From: Mycoplasma sp. CAG:956
GTDB taxonomy: Bacteria; Bacillota_I; Bacilli_A; RF39; UBA660
Direction: 5' to 3'
Assembly: GCA_000433475.1 (NCBI GenBank)
Contig: HF993110.1
Location: 1 to 64,000, forward strand
Length of the DNA stretch: 64,000 bases
The position numbers and the translations under genes were made by a program. The notes below the pieces were generated by a model. That model searched no databases. It saw nothing but the letters and a program-made list of their open reading frames with translations, and was not told where the DNA came from. Positions within the stretch are counted from its first letter, which is position 1, and every line of letters starts with the position of its first letter. Of this stretch, positions 43,299-52,268 are shown one piece after another.

Positions 43299-44705
43299 AT
43301 GAAAATGGAAGACAATGTTTTACAAGTAAGTGTTGATGATATCATACCTAATCGCTTTCAACCACGATTAGCATTTGATGAACAGGGATTAAAAGAGTTA
43401 GCTTCTTCAATTAAGGAACATGGTATTATACAACCTCTTGTTTTAAGAAAATTAGGAAGCAAATATGAAATAATTGCTGGCGAAAGACGTTATAAGGCAT
43501 CCATTATGGCTGGTCTTACTACTGTACCTGCTGTAATTTCTAACATTGATGATAACTCGTCGGCAGAAATAGCCTTAGTTGAAAATATCCAAAGAAGAAA
43601 TTTAACTCCAATTGAGGAAGCTAGAAGTTATAAAAATCTTTTGGATAAAGGTTATACCCAAGAACAACTCGCCCAAAAAATGGGAATTTCTCAAAGTTCG
43701 GTTGCCAATAAATTACGTCTATTGAATTTAGATGAAAGTGTTCAACAAGCTTTATTAGAAGGAAAAATTAGTGAAAGACATGCTAGAAGTTTATTAGTTT
43801 TAAATGATGCTAATAAAGAAAAAGAATGGTTAAATCGAATAATCACAGAGCGCCTTACTGTTCGTCAATTGGATCAAGAATTAAAAAAGTTAAAAGAAAA
43901 CGAAACTAAAAGTGATATTCCACTTGTAGATTTAAGTTTTAATGCCGAAGACATAAAAAACAATTCTTTCGATATTAATAAAAATCATAATAAGTTACAA
44001 CCAACTGATGATATTCTAAAAGATTATAGTGAGGATTCGAGCGATAGTACAGATGTTTCTGGCGGTAATACTTTAGAAAAAAATAACGTTGAGATAATTG
44101 ATACTTTGCAAGATTCATCTCAACCTAGTAACGACATTTTGACTAATCCTTATGAAGTACCAAACAAAACAACATTCTTTGAAACTTTACAACCACTTGC
44201 ACCAGCAGAACAAGCTAAACAAGATGTTGGTAACAAAGGGTATTTTTCGTTCAACTTTGAACAGCCAGAGGAACCAAAACCAGCAAAAAAAGACCTAGAA
44301 GTATTATCCCCAGAGCCAATCAATGATAATTTAAGTTCAAACGAGACTCCAGTTACACCAAGCTATGCAAATCTTAATTCATTGAGCAATAGCTTTGATA
44401 ATGCCCCAATAAACAGTTTAAATCCAAACAATAAATTTTTTACACCGATTAATAATAATCAAGGCTTAACTAATAATGATTCATCAAATAATCAAAATAA
44501 ACCTGATGATGAGGAATTATTTGATCCAATGAGTCTTTTAAGTGATTTAACAACTGATGCATCATCAAATAACAATGATGATTTAGAAATCGCAAAAAAA
44601 GATATTGAAGATGTTATTAATAATTTAAAATTACAAGGGTTCAAAGTAAATTATTCTTTTGAAAACAAGGAAAACGGTTGTAAAATTACTATTGATATTG
44701 ACTAA
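43299..44705 (+). CDS. noc: Nucleoid occlusion protein Noc (ParB-like CTPase)
   Basis: Noc binds its palindromic sites, spreads in a CTP-dependent way and blocks division over DNA. The N-domain has the CTP motif GERRYKAS (about 66). The DNA-binding domain reads GISQSSVANKLRLL and then SERHARSLL; the Gln, Lys and Arg here are the residues that mark Noc rather than ParB. Perfect Noc sites occur in this window. Two features are odd. The protein starts MKMEDNVLQVSVDDIIP with an in-frame stop just upstream, so the N-terminal membrane-targeting helix of B. subtilis Noc is absent. A low-complexity Asn/Ser/Pro linker of about 220 residues separates the DNA-binding domain from the C-terminal dimer domain, giving 468 residues against about 283. 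Confidence 0.85.
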   Translation: MKMEDNVLQVSVDDIIPNRFQPRLAFDEQGLKELASSIKEHGIIQPLVLRKLGSKYEIIAGERRYKASIMAGLTTVPAVISNIDDNSSAEIALVENIQRRNLTPIEEARSYKNLLDKGYTQEQLAQKMGISQSSVANKLRLLNLDESVQQALLEGKISERHARSLLVLNDANKEKEWLNRIITERLTVRQLDQELKKLKENETKSDIPLVDLSFNAEDIKNNSFDINKNHNKLQPTDDILKDYSEDSSDSTDVSGGNTLEKNNVEIIDTLQDSSQPSNDILTNPYEVPNKTTFFETLQPLAPAEQAKQDVGNKGYFSFNFEQPEEPKPAKKDLEVLSPEPINDNLSSNETPVTPSYANLNSLSNSFDNAPINSLNPNNKFFTPINNNQGLTNNDSSNNQNKPDDEELFDPMSLLSDLTTDASSNNNDDLEIAKKDIEDVINNLKLQGFKVNYSFENKENGCKITIDID

Positions 44706-44850
44706 AATAAGTAACTTTAATTTAAAATAAAATATATAAATTAATAAATATAAGTGTAGTTTAGGCTATGCTTTTTATTTTATCATAAATTACTTTATTA
44801 CAAATATCAAAATGTCTTAATAAAATTATTAAAATTTAAGTTAAAAATAT

Positions 44851-44882
44851 AAAAAAGCTTCACATTTAACTAAAAGTGAAAC
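44851..44882 (-). terminator. Terminator of the class A PBP gene
   Basis: On the minus strand GTTTCACTTT pairs with AAATGTGAAGC, with one mismatch, and is followed by six T. It lies about 42 bp after the PBP stop. The rest of 44706-44850 shows nothing further. Confidence 0.7.
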
Positions 44883-44923
44883 AATAATAAAATGATTTAA
44901 ATCTAATAAGCAAAAATAATAGT

Positions 44924-46876
44924 TCAATTTTCTAATTTTTCTTTACTATCACTAACCTCATTACTAACGACAATTTCACTACCCTTAACGTAGTAATAAA
45001 CAAATGATTTATTGACATCAGTAACATCCTTACCAGTAACAGCATCTCTTGGAATACCAACTACATTATCTGGTTTTTCATACCAACTATCTTCTTTATC
45101 TTTTAAATAATCTTCAATTGTTTCAACCCAGATATTTTTACTTATTATGCTGTTAGAAACTTTTAATTCTCTATTATCATCATACCCATTCCATACTAAC
45201 ATCAACACATCGGGATTATACCCTATCATCCAGCAATCGGTATTAGTCGTTCCTGTTTTCATAGCATATTTTCTACTAATTTTTGAAGCCAAATTAATTA
45301 TAGTTGGATTATTATAATCACGGAAAGCATTATCATAAGTAGCGGTTAATAAATTATTCAAAATATAAGTATAACTAGAATTTAAAACTTGAGTACTATT
45401 ATCCTTTTTCTCATATAAAATATTCCCATTAATATCAGTAACTTTTCGAATAAAAGTTAATTCTTTTTTATATCCTCCACTAGCAAGAGTTGTATAAGCA
45501 TTAGCAAAATCTAACATGGATAATTCAACAGTTCCTAAAGGTAGCGAGGCAATACTTGGTAAATTTTCTTTAATGCCCATTCTATGGGAAATATTAACTA
45601 AAGTATCAGTGCCTAAAAATAAATGGGTTTTAACAGCATAAATATTATCAGAATAACTTAAAGCTGCTGCCATTGTAATTTCCTTATTAGCATATTTTTG
45701 ATTAAAGTTTTGCGGAGAATAAGTATCATTTTGTGAAAAAACAAAAGTAGTTTCTTGACTTAAAAAAGTAGAAGATGAAGTCATACCATTTTCTAAAGCA
45801 GCATAATAAAGCAATGGTTTCATGGTACTTCCAACTTGTCTTTTCATCATTGAAGCTCTATTATACTGGCTTTTTGTATAATCTTTTCCACCCACTAAAG
45901 CCATAATATTACCGGTTTTAGGGTCAATAACAACACTTGCAACTTGTAATTCTTCATCAGTAATATTTTTATTAATACTATTTTCCAATGACATTTGAAT
46001 ATTTTTATCAAAAGAAGTATAAATCTTTAAACCACCAGTATCTATTAATGAAGCTGGAATACTATTAATACTTTCTAATTCCTTCATAACTAAATCTTGA
46101 TAATACATAATAGTATTAGAATTATTCTCTGTTCTTTTACCATATATTTCTAATTTATTTTGAAAAAGATTATCTTTGGTTGTTTCATCAATCTTTTTAT
46201 TATTAACCATAGCTGTTGCCACTACTTTAGCTCTTTTAATTGCATTATCATAGTTACTCAAAGGATTATAGTAACTTGGTCCTTTAGGTATACCTGATAA
46301 AATAATACTTTCCTCTAAAGTTAAATCTTTTGCATGTTTATTAAAGTAAAAACTGGCTGCATCTTCAATACCATAATTACCTTGCCCAAAATTTATTGTG
46401 TTAATATATCCTTCTAGAATGTCATCTTTTGAATAATGAACCTCTAATTTTAATGTCAACCAGGCTTCTTCCAGCTTACGTTCCCAAGTTTTATCAAAAT
46501 CTAAAAATAAATTTTTAACATATTGTTGCGATATGGTTGAAGCTCCACCAACAATAGTTCCTTTTTTAACGTTTAAAAAGAGTGTCTTCATAATCCTTAA
46601 ATAATCAAAACCGTTATGTTTATAAAAATTTTTATCCTCTGTACTTATAATAGCATCAATAAAATAGGGCGATACATCACTTAAATCAACCCATTTAGAA
46701 TTACCACTTCCTTGAAAAACTAATGAATTATCATTATCGTAAATATAATATTGTCCTGTACTTTTAATATCTAATACTGGTGAAAAATAAGCACAAATAT
46801 ATAAACTTATAATGCCAAAAATACTTAAAATACTGAAGATAATTCCTAGTTTTATTGTCTTTTTGATAAACTTCAT
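44924..46876 (-). CDS. Class A penicillin-binding protein (PBP1a type)
   Basis: This bifunctional peptidoglycan synthase acts outside the membrane. An N-terminal membrane helix (about 10-30) precedes a GT51 glycosyltransferase domain with STEDKNFYKHNGFD (about 76), GGASTISQQYVKN and EGYINTINFGQGNYGIEDAASFYF. The transpeptidase has the active-site Ser in GSTMKPLLYY (about 341), SYSDN (about 402) and MKTGTTNTDCW (about 545). The C-terminal tail is short and acidic. The gene is divergent from the DUF1934-argS operon. Confidence 0.93.
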   Translation of the reverse strand: MKFIKKTIKLGIIFSILSIFGIISLYICAYFSPVLDIKSTGQYYIYDNDNSLVFQGSGNSKWVDLSDVSPYFIDAIISTEDKNFYKHNGFDYLRIMKTLFLNVKKGTIVGGASTISQQYVKNLFLDFDKTWERKLEEAWLTLKLEVHYSKDDILEGYINTINFGQGNYGIEDAASFYFNKHAKDLTLEESIILSGIPKGPSYYNPLSNYDNAIKRAKVVATAMVNNKKIDETTKDNLFQNKLEIYGKRTENNSNTIMYYQDLVMKELESINSIPASLIDTGGLKIYTSFDKNIQMSLENSINKNITDEELQVASVVIDPKTGNIMALVGGKDYTKSQYNRASMMKRQVGSTMKPLLYYAALENGMTSSSTFLSQETTFVFSQNDTYSPQNFNQKYANKEITMAAALSYSDNIYAVKTHLFLGTDTLVNISHRMGIKENLPSIASLPLGTVELSMLDFANAYTTLASGGYKKELTFIRKVTDINGNILYEKKDNSTQVLNSSYTYILNNLLTATYDNAFRDYNNPTIINLASKISRKYAMKTGTTNTDCWMIGYNPDVLMLVWNGYDDNRELKVSNSIISKNIWVETIEDYLKDKEDSWYEKPDNVVGIPRDAVTGKDVTDVNKSFVYYYVKGSEIVVSNEVSDSKEKLEN

Positions 46877-46976
46877 ATGCTCACCCTTTTTATTATGTAA
46901 AAAAATATTTAATTTATGTAGTTATTTTAAAAGACCTATGTTATAATGTTTTAGAAAAAAACGGAGGTAATGTTTT

Positions 46977-47333
46977 TTGAATAATTTCCTAAGTTTAAAA
47001 TTATATAAAAATAACGATTTATATTTAGAAAAAAAGTCATTAAATTATGCTAAAAACAATAATAAATATGAGTTCTCTTTAGAAGATGTTTTAAATACAA
47101 TTATTATTTCTGAAGATGCTATGGTTTTAACTAGAGATAATAAAGAGTCTACATTGGAACTTACAGTTAATAAAAATGGTAATCATAAGTGTCGCTATCT
47201 CCTAAAAGAATTGGATGCCTATGTAGATATTGTTGTTGACAGTGCAGAATTTAGTATACAAGATGATAAATTAGAGCTATATTATCAGTTAGAAAGTGAT
47301 GACCAATTTACTAGACTAGAAATTAACTTCTAA
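46977..47333 (+). CDS. DUF1934 (YwiB-like) protein
   Basis: This 118-residue protein of the small beta-barrel DUF1934 family shows alternating strands, ending YYQLESDDQFTRLEINF. In Bacillus the equivalent gene ywiB precedes argS, exactly as here. It starts with TTG after a GGAGGT site. No function is known; a lipocalin-like fold is reported for the family. Confidence 0.75.
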   Translation: MNNFLSLKLYKNNDLYLEKKSLNYAKNNNKYEFSLEDVLNTIIISEDAMVLTRDNKESTLELTVNKNGNHKCRYLLKELDAYVDIVVDSAEFSIQDDKLELYYQLESDDQFTRLEINF

Positions 47334-47361
47334 TTGGAATATAAAAAAGAAAGGTGTTAAA

Positions 47362-49113
47362 ATGATGAGTTTTATTGAAGAAGAACAAGCCTACTGGCTA
47401 GATTTAATAAAGAAATGTGGTTTTGAAGTAGAAAGTGTAACCCTAAGTCCTTCCGCAAGAAAAGAACTTGGTGATTATCAGTATAATGGGGTTATGACTT
47501 TGGCTGGCAAATTACATAAGAATCCAAGAGAAATAGCTACTGTTATAGTAGATGCTTTAAATAAAGATGATAGATATAATAATGTAAATATTGCAGGCCC
47601 AGGATTTATTAATTTTTCCTTTAAAAATCAGACATTAATTGATTACTTTAATCGTTTAAATAATGATATTAACTGGAATTACTACAACAATAATAAAAAG
47701 ACTATTTTCTTTGACTATGGTGGTGCTAACGTTGCCAAGGCTCTCCATGTTGGACATTTACGTTCAGCTAATATTGGTGAAGCTTTAAAAAGATTAGCCA
47801 TTGCTTTAGGCAATAAAACTTATAGTGATGCTCATCTAGGCGATTTTGGTCGTCCAATCGGTCTTGTAATGACAGAAATAAAAAGCAGATATCCTGATTT
47901 ACCATATTTTGATGAAAATTATACTGGAGAATATCCAGAAGATTTACCAATTACTAATAATGATTTAATTGAAATATATCCTATTGCCAGTACGAAAGCT
48001 AAAGAAGATGAAACTTATTTAGAAACAGCTCGTCAAATGACTGTTGATTTCCAAGAAGGTAAGAAAGGTTTAATGGCATTATGGGATGCTATTATGAAAA
48101 TTTCTAAAGAAGATATTAAGAAAACTTATGATCGTCTTAATACAACCTTTGATATTTGGGAAGGAGAATCTGACGGTAGTAAATATATTCCAGAAATGAC
48201 TGCTTATCTTAATTCTTTAGGGTTGGTTGAAGAATCTAATGGTGCCAAAGTAATTTATGTCAATGAAGAAAATGATGACCATGAAGTACCACCAGTAATT
48301 TTAGAAAAGAGCAATGGTTCTGCTTCTTATCAAACAACCGATATGGCTTGCATTTGGGAACGTATGAAAAAATGGAATCCAGATGAAATTTGGTATTTAG
48401 CGGATGCTCGTCAATCATTACATTTTGAACAAGTTTTTAGAGCCGTTCGTAAAGCTAAGATTGTAAATAAAGAGACTAAATTAGAATATATTCCCTTTGG
48501 AACAATGAATGGTAGTGATGGTAAACCATTTAAAACTCGCGACGGTGGTGTTATGCGTTTAGAAGATTTACTAAATATGGTAACTAATGAATGCGAACAT
48601 AAAATAATGCCTAGTATAATTGGCGAAGAAAGAGAAAAAATTGCGGAAATTGTTGGTATCGCTACTGTTAAATATGCTGACCTTATTCCATTTCGTGGTA
48701 AAGATTATAACTTTGACCCTGTAAAATTTAGTGATTTACAAGGTAAAACCGGACCTTATCTTCTTTATTCAACAATAAGAATGAAATCATTACTAACTAA
48801 AGCTAAAGAAAGCAATATCTCATATCAAAATTATAATCAAATTACAACTGATATAGAAAGAGAGATTATACTTATTACTACAACACTAAGAAGTATAATC
48901 GATAAATCTTTTAATACTAAATCATTAAGTGATATTGCTGATTATTTATATAAAGTAACAAATCTTTATAATAATTTCTATTCAGGTAATAAAGTGTTAA
49001 TTGAAGAAAATAATGCTACTAGAGAATCATGGTTAACATTGACAAAAATAATTTATGAGAATAATATTAAACTATTGAATATACTAGGTATTGAAATACC
49101 AGAAAAAATGTAG
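47362..49113 (+). CDS. argS: Arginyl-tRNA synthetase
   Basis: ArgRS charges tRNA-Arg. The 583-residue enzyme has the class I HIGH motif in AKALHVGHLRSANIGEAL (about 124-141) and, in place of KMSKS, the ArgRS-type FKTRDGGVMRLEDLL (about 392). An N-terminal Add1-like domain and a C-terminal anticodon-binding helical domain are present. It lies between DUF1934 and rpoE in one likely operon. Confidence 0.97.
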   Translation: MMSFIEEEQAYWLDLIKKCGFEVESVTLSPSARKELGDYQYNGVMTLAGKLHKNPREIATVIVDALNKDDRYNNVNIAGPGFINFSFKNQTLIDYFNRLNNDINWNYYNNNKKTIFFDYGGANVAKALHVGHLRSANIGEALKRLAIALGNKTYSDAHLGDFGRPIGLVMTEIKSRYPDLPYFDENYTGEYPEDLPITNNDLIEIYPIASTKAKEDETYLETARQMTVDFQEGKKGLMALWDAIMKISKEDIKKTYDRLNTTFDIWEGESDGSKYIPEMTAYLNSLGLVEESNGAKVIYVNEENDDHEVPPVILEKSNGSASYQTTDMACIWERMKKWNPDEIWYLADARQSLHFEQVFRAVRKAKIVNKETKLEYIPFGTMNGSDGKPFKTRDGGVMRLEDLLNMVTNECEHKIMPSIIGEEREKIAEIVGIATVKYADLIPFRGKDYNFDPVKFSDLQGKTGPYLLYSTIRMKSLLTKAKESNISYQNYNQITTDIEREIILITTTLRSIIDKSFNTKSLSDIADYLYKVTNLYNNFYSGNKVLIEENNATRESWLTLTKIIYENNIKLLNILGIEIPEKM

Positions 49114-49124
49114 GAGGAATATTT

Positions 49125-49565
49125 ATGAAAATTACTGATTTATCAAAAGAAGAATTAGAATCAAAAAGTTATGACGATATAGCCTATATGATATTAGAAT
49201 CAACAGGTGAGAAAGTAAAAATTACTGACCTTTTTAAACAGATATGTGATTTATTAGGTTTATCAAACGAGGAATATGAAGCTAAAATTGCAGACTTTTT
49301 TCAAATTTTGTCAACTGACCACCGTTTCATTATGCTAGAAAAAGGTTTCTGGGATTTAAGAAGCCGTCATCAAGCTAAGATAATTATTGAAGACGATGAA
49401 GATGATATTGACGGTAGTCTTGAAGATGAAGAAGAAGAACTAGAAGAAGAAGAAGAAAATATTTACTACGATGAAGACGAACCAACAGATGATGATGACG
49501 ATGACCTACAAGGTTTAGTTGTAGTAAATGATGATTCTGATGAAGAAAATAGTAATTTAGATTAG
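49125..49565 (+). CDS. rpoE: RNA polymerase delta subunit RpoE
   Basis: The delta subunit binds RNA polymerase in Bacillota and speeds recycling. The first 85 residues form the HARE-HTH domain (YDDIAYMILESTGEKVKITDLF, then FWDLR). The remaining 60 form an almost purely acidic tail of Glu and Asp. The 146-residue length and the location after argS match the family. The stop is followed by a terminator. Confidence 0.95.
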   Translation: MKITDLSKEELESKSYDDIAYMILESTGEKVKITDLFKQICDLLGLSNEEYEAKIADFFQILSTDHRFIMLEKGFWDLRSRHQAKIIIEDDEDDIDGSLEDEEEELEEEEENIYYDEDEPTDDDDDDLQGLVVVNDDSDEENSNLD

Positions 49566-49612
49566 TTTATTAAGAAATTCTTATAAAGCTAAATTAAAAT
49601 ACGTTAAAACTG

Positions 49613-49638
49613 GCAATTTGAAAATAATTGCTTTTTTT
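49613..49638 (+). terminator. rpoE terminator
   Basis: GCAATT (49613-49618) pairs with AATTGC (49626-49631), followed by seven T. Confidence 0.8.
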
Positions 49639-49678
49639 ATCAATTACCTATATAATTAACGAGAAAGGAAGACTTTTT

Positions 49679-50731
49679 ATGATAGAAAGATTACAAAATA
49701 TTACTGCTAAATATCAAGAATTAGTAGAAGAATTAACTCATGAAGATGTTTTACAAGATTATAATAAACTTAGAAAGTTATCTAAAGAAAAAGCTGATTT
49801 AGAAGAAATAGTTTTAAAATATAAGGAATATCAAAAATGTGATGAAACTATCTTGGAAGCTAAAGAAATGCTAAATGACCCAGATTTAAAAGATTTAGCA
49901 GAAGAAGAAATTGCAACTGCAACTGCTAATAAAGAAAAATTAGAAAAAGAATTACAATTATTATTAATACCAAAAGATCCTAATGACGATAAAAATATTA
50001 TTATGGAAATAAGAGGAGCTGCTGGTGGTGATGAAGCTAACATTTTTGCTGGTGATTTATACCGTATGTATACTAGATATGCCGAAAAAAATAATTGGAA
50101 AATTGAAGTTCTTCATGAAATTGAAGGTTCAGCCGGTGGCTATTCGCAAATTGAATTTATGATTAAAGGCGAAAATGTTTATTCTAAATTAAAATTCGAA
50201 AGTGGTTCCCATCGTGTTCAAAGAGTACCTGTTACTGAAGCTGGTGGTCGTGTTCATACTTCTACCGCTACTGTATTAGTTATGCCAGAAGTAAATGTCA
50301 ATGATGTTGAAATTAAGGAAACAGATTTAAAAATTGATGTTTACCATTCTAGCGGTGCTGGTGGACAGTCAGTAAATACATCAAACTCAGCTGTTCGTAT
50401 TACACATGTTCCAACTAATACTATTGTAACTTGCCAAGTTGAACGTTCACAGTTAAAAAATAAAGAAAAGGCTATGAAAATGTTAGCGGCTAAATTACAT
50501 GATGCAGCATTAGCTGAAAAAGAGCAACAAGTTGGTGAATCACGTAAAAAAATTGGCACAGGTGACCGTAGTGAAAAGATTAGAACATACAATTATCCTC
50601 AAAACCGTGTTACTGACCACCGTATCAACTTCTCGATTATGGAACTAGACCGTGTTATGGAAGGTAATTTAGACCCAATTATTGAGGCTTTAATTACTGA
50701 AGACCAAAGATTAAAATTAGCAGGCGAATAA
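49679..50731 (+). CDS. prfA: Peptide chain release factor 1
   Basis: RF1 releases peptides at UAA and UAG. The 350-residue protein has IRGAAGGDEANIFAGDLYRMY in domain 1, the catalytic GGQ in GAGGQSVNTSNSAVRITH (about 227) and VPVTEAGGRVHTSTA before it. GAAAGGAAG lies 5 bp before ATG 49679; a longer frame to 49628 would overlap the rpoE terminator. It is followed at once by prmC, whose product methylates the GGQ Gln. Confidence 0.97.
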   Translation: MIERLQNITAKYQELVEELTHEDVLQDYNKLRKLSKEKADLEEIVLKYKEYQKCDETILEAKEMLNDPDLKDLAEEEIATATANKEKLEKELQLLLIPKDPNDDKNIIMEIRGAAGGDEANIFAGDLYRMYTRYAEKNNWKIEVLHEIEGSAGGYSQIEFMIKGENVYSKLKFESGSHRVQRVPVTEAGGRVHTSTATVLVMPEVNVNDVEIKETDLKIDVYHSSGAGGQSVNTSNSAVRITHVPTNTIVTCQVERSQLKNKEKAMKMLAAKLHDAALAEKEQQVGESRKKIGTGDRSEKIRTYNYPQNRVTDHRINFSIMELDRVMEGNLDPIIEALITEDQRLKLAGE

Positions 50732-51471
50732 TGATAAAAAAAGAAAGATATATCTCTAATACAGATTATGAATTATTAAAAAAATTATATCCCAATAATA
50801 TGGACGAAATAATAAAAAAAATTAATAATGATTACCCTATTCAATATTTAATTGGTGATGTTGATTTTTATGGATACACTATAAAAGTTGATGAAAGAGC
50901 ATTAATTCCAAGATTTGAAACTGAAGGATTGGTAGATAATTTAATAAAATTAATTAAAACTCAAACTAATTACCCTGCTCTTAAAATCTTAGAAATCGGT
51001 ACTGGCAGTGGTTGTATTGCTATAACTTTATCTAAAGAGCTAGATACTACTGTTGATGCTCTAGATATTTCTAAAGATGCTATCGACTTAGCAAGCTCTA
51101 ATGCCGTTTTAAATAATGCCAATGTTAATTTTGCTTTAGGTGATATAAAAAATTGTACTATAAGTAAAAAATATAATATTTTGGTTAGTAATCCTCCATA
51201 CGTTAAGTATGATGAACCAGTTGACCCTGCAACAAAATATGAGCCTCAAAATGCCTTATTTGCTCACAATAATGGTTTAGAATTTTACGAAATAATTTTA
51301 AAAAGAAGTAAAGAATTTTTAGAATCAAAAAATATAATAGCTTTTGAAATTGGTTGTACAGAGGGGCAAGACATTACTAACATAGCTAAATCATATTATC
51401 CTAATGCTTATATTCAAGTAAAAAAAGACTTAGCAGGTAAAGACAGATATATTTTTATAATAAATGAATAA
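50731..51471 (+). CDS. prmC: Peptide chain release factor N5-glutamine methyltransferase
   Basis: PrmC methylates the GGQ glutamine of release factors. This 246-residue protein has the N-terminal helical domain with DYPIQYLIGDVDFYG, the SAM site ILEIGTGSGCIAITL (about 88-102) and the catalytic VSNPPYVKYDEP. It overlaps the prfA stop by 1 bp (TAATG). The prfA-prmC-spoIIR order matches Bacillus. Confidence 0.97.
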   Translation: MIKKERYISNTDYELLKKLYPNNMDEIIKKINNDYPIQYLIGDVDFYGYTIKVDERALIPRFETEGLVDNLIKLIKTQTNYPALKILEIGTGSGCIAITLSKELDTTVDALDISKDAIDLASSNAVLNNANVNFALGDIKNCTISKKYNILVSNPPYVKYDEPVDPATKYEPQNALFAHNNGLEFYEIILKRSKEFLESKNIIAFEIGCTEGQDITNIAKSYYPNAYIQVKKDLAGKDRYIFIINE

Positions 51472-51512
51472 AATTAACCTAATTCACTCAATATTAAATT
51501 GGGTGATTTTTT

Positions 51513-52004
51513 ATAAAAAAGATTATAGTTGTTTTAACCATTATTGCATTATTTTATTTAAATGCTAATAAAGAAGAAATAATAATTCCTAATGATTCTG
51601 TTCGTCTGCGTATTATAGCTAATTCCAATAACCTTCAAGACCAGTTAACAAAGGCGAAAGTTAAAGAAGACATAATGAAACAAATATTACCAGAAATATC
51701 AAAAACTACCGACATTGATAACTATGTTAAACAAACAATGCCAGCTTTGAGAAATATTTTAAATAACTATCAGGTAAAATATAACATATCTTATGGTGAT
51801 AACTTTTTCCCTTCAAAAACTTATAAAGGCATAAAATATCCGGCTGGTTATTATAATTCTTTAGTCATAACCTTAGGTCAAGGGCTTGGTGAAAACTTTT
51901 GGTGTGTTATGTATCCTCCACTATGTCTTATTGATGAAAATAAAAATACTACAGAAGTAGAATATAAATCTTATGTTAAAGATGTTTTATTAAAATATAA
52001 TTAA
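51513..52004 (+). CDS. spoIIR: Stage II sporulation protein R with an ATA in the start position
   Basis: SpoIIR is the secreted forespore signal that triggers SpoIIGA to process pro-sigma-E. The region matches it well: NDSVRLRIIANSNNLQDQ, then YPAGYYNSLVITLGQGLGENFWCVMYPPLC. The hydrophobic signal KKIIVVLTIIALFYL requires initiation at ATA 51513, which is 6 bp after GGGTGA; no ATG, GTG or TTG in this frame lies between the upstream TGA and the signal. The first in-frame ATG is 51675, which would delete the signal and the conserved N-terminal third. The cause may be a true AUA start, an ATG-to-ATA mutation or a sequence error. Counted from ATA it has 163 residues. Confidence 0.85.
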   Translation: MKKIIVVLTIIALFYLNANKEEIIIPNDSVRLRIIANSNNLQDQLTKAKVKEDIMKQILPEISKTTDIDNYVKQTMPALRNILNNYQVKYNISYGDNFFPSKTYKGIKYPAGYYNSLVITLGQGLGENFWCVMYPPLCLIDENKNTTEVEYKSYVKDVLLKYN

Positions 52005-52179
52005 TTTTTTAAAACCAAGATAGCAAAAAAAGTAAATCTAAAAAAATATATTATATTTCTACACAATACTAATCTTTAGTTAAAATGTATACGATGTTAC
52101 TAATAATTGGCTTGATCTTCTAATCAAAACATTAAAAAATACTCAATTTAACTAATAAAATTATGAATAATAAGAAAAT

Positions 52180-52210
52180 ATCTATAATATAGTTTTATAG
52201 ATGTTTTTTT
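52180..52210 (+). terminator. Terminator after spoIIR
   Basis: ATCTATAA pairs with TTTATAGAT around a short loop, followed by G and seven T. The rest of 52005-52212 is AT-rich and shows nothing else. Confidence 0.65.
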
Positions 52211-52212
52211 GT

Positions 52213-52241
52213 TTGACTTAATGTAGTAAATTAGATATAGT
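52213..52241 (+). promoter_or_regulatory. murA promoter
   Basis: TTGACT (52213-52218), a 17-bp spacer and TATAGT (52236-52241) lie just before the GGGGTG site and murA ATG 52269. Confidence 0.7.
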
Positions 52242-52268
52242 TATTAGTAGTTGAATGGGGTGTAATAT

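Noticed and set aside
43299..44705. Calling the ParB-like gene ParB because parS sites are present
   Set aside because: The DNA-binding helix carries Noc-type residues (Gln, Lys and the Arg in ERHAR), the position after rsmG is that of noc, and perfect Noc sites occur in the window.
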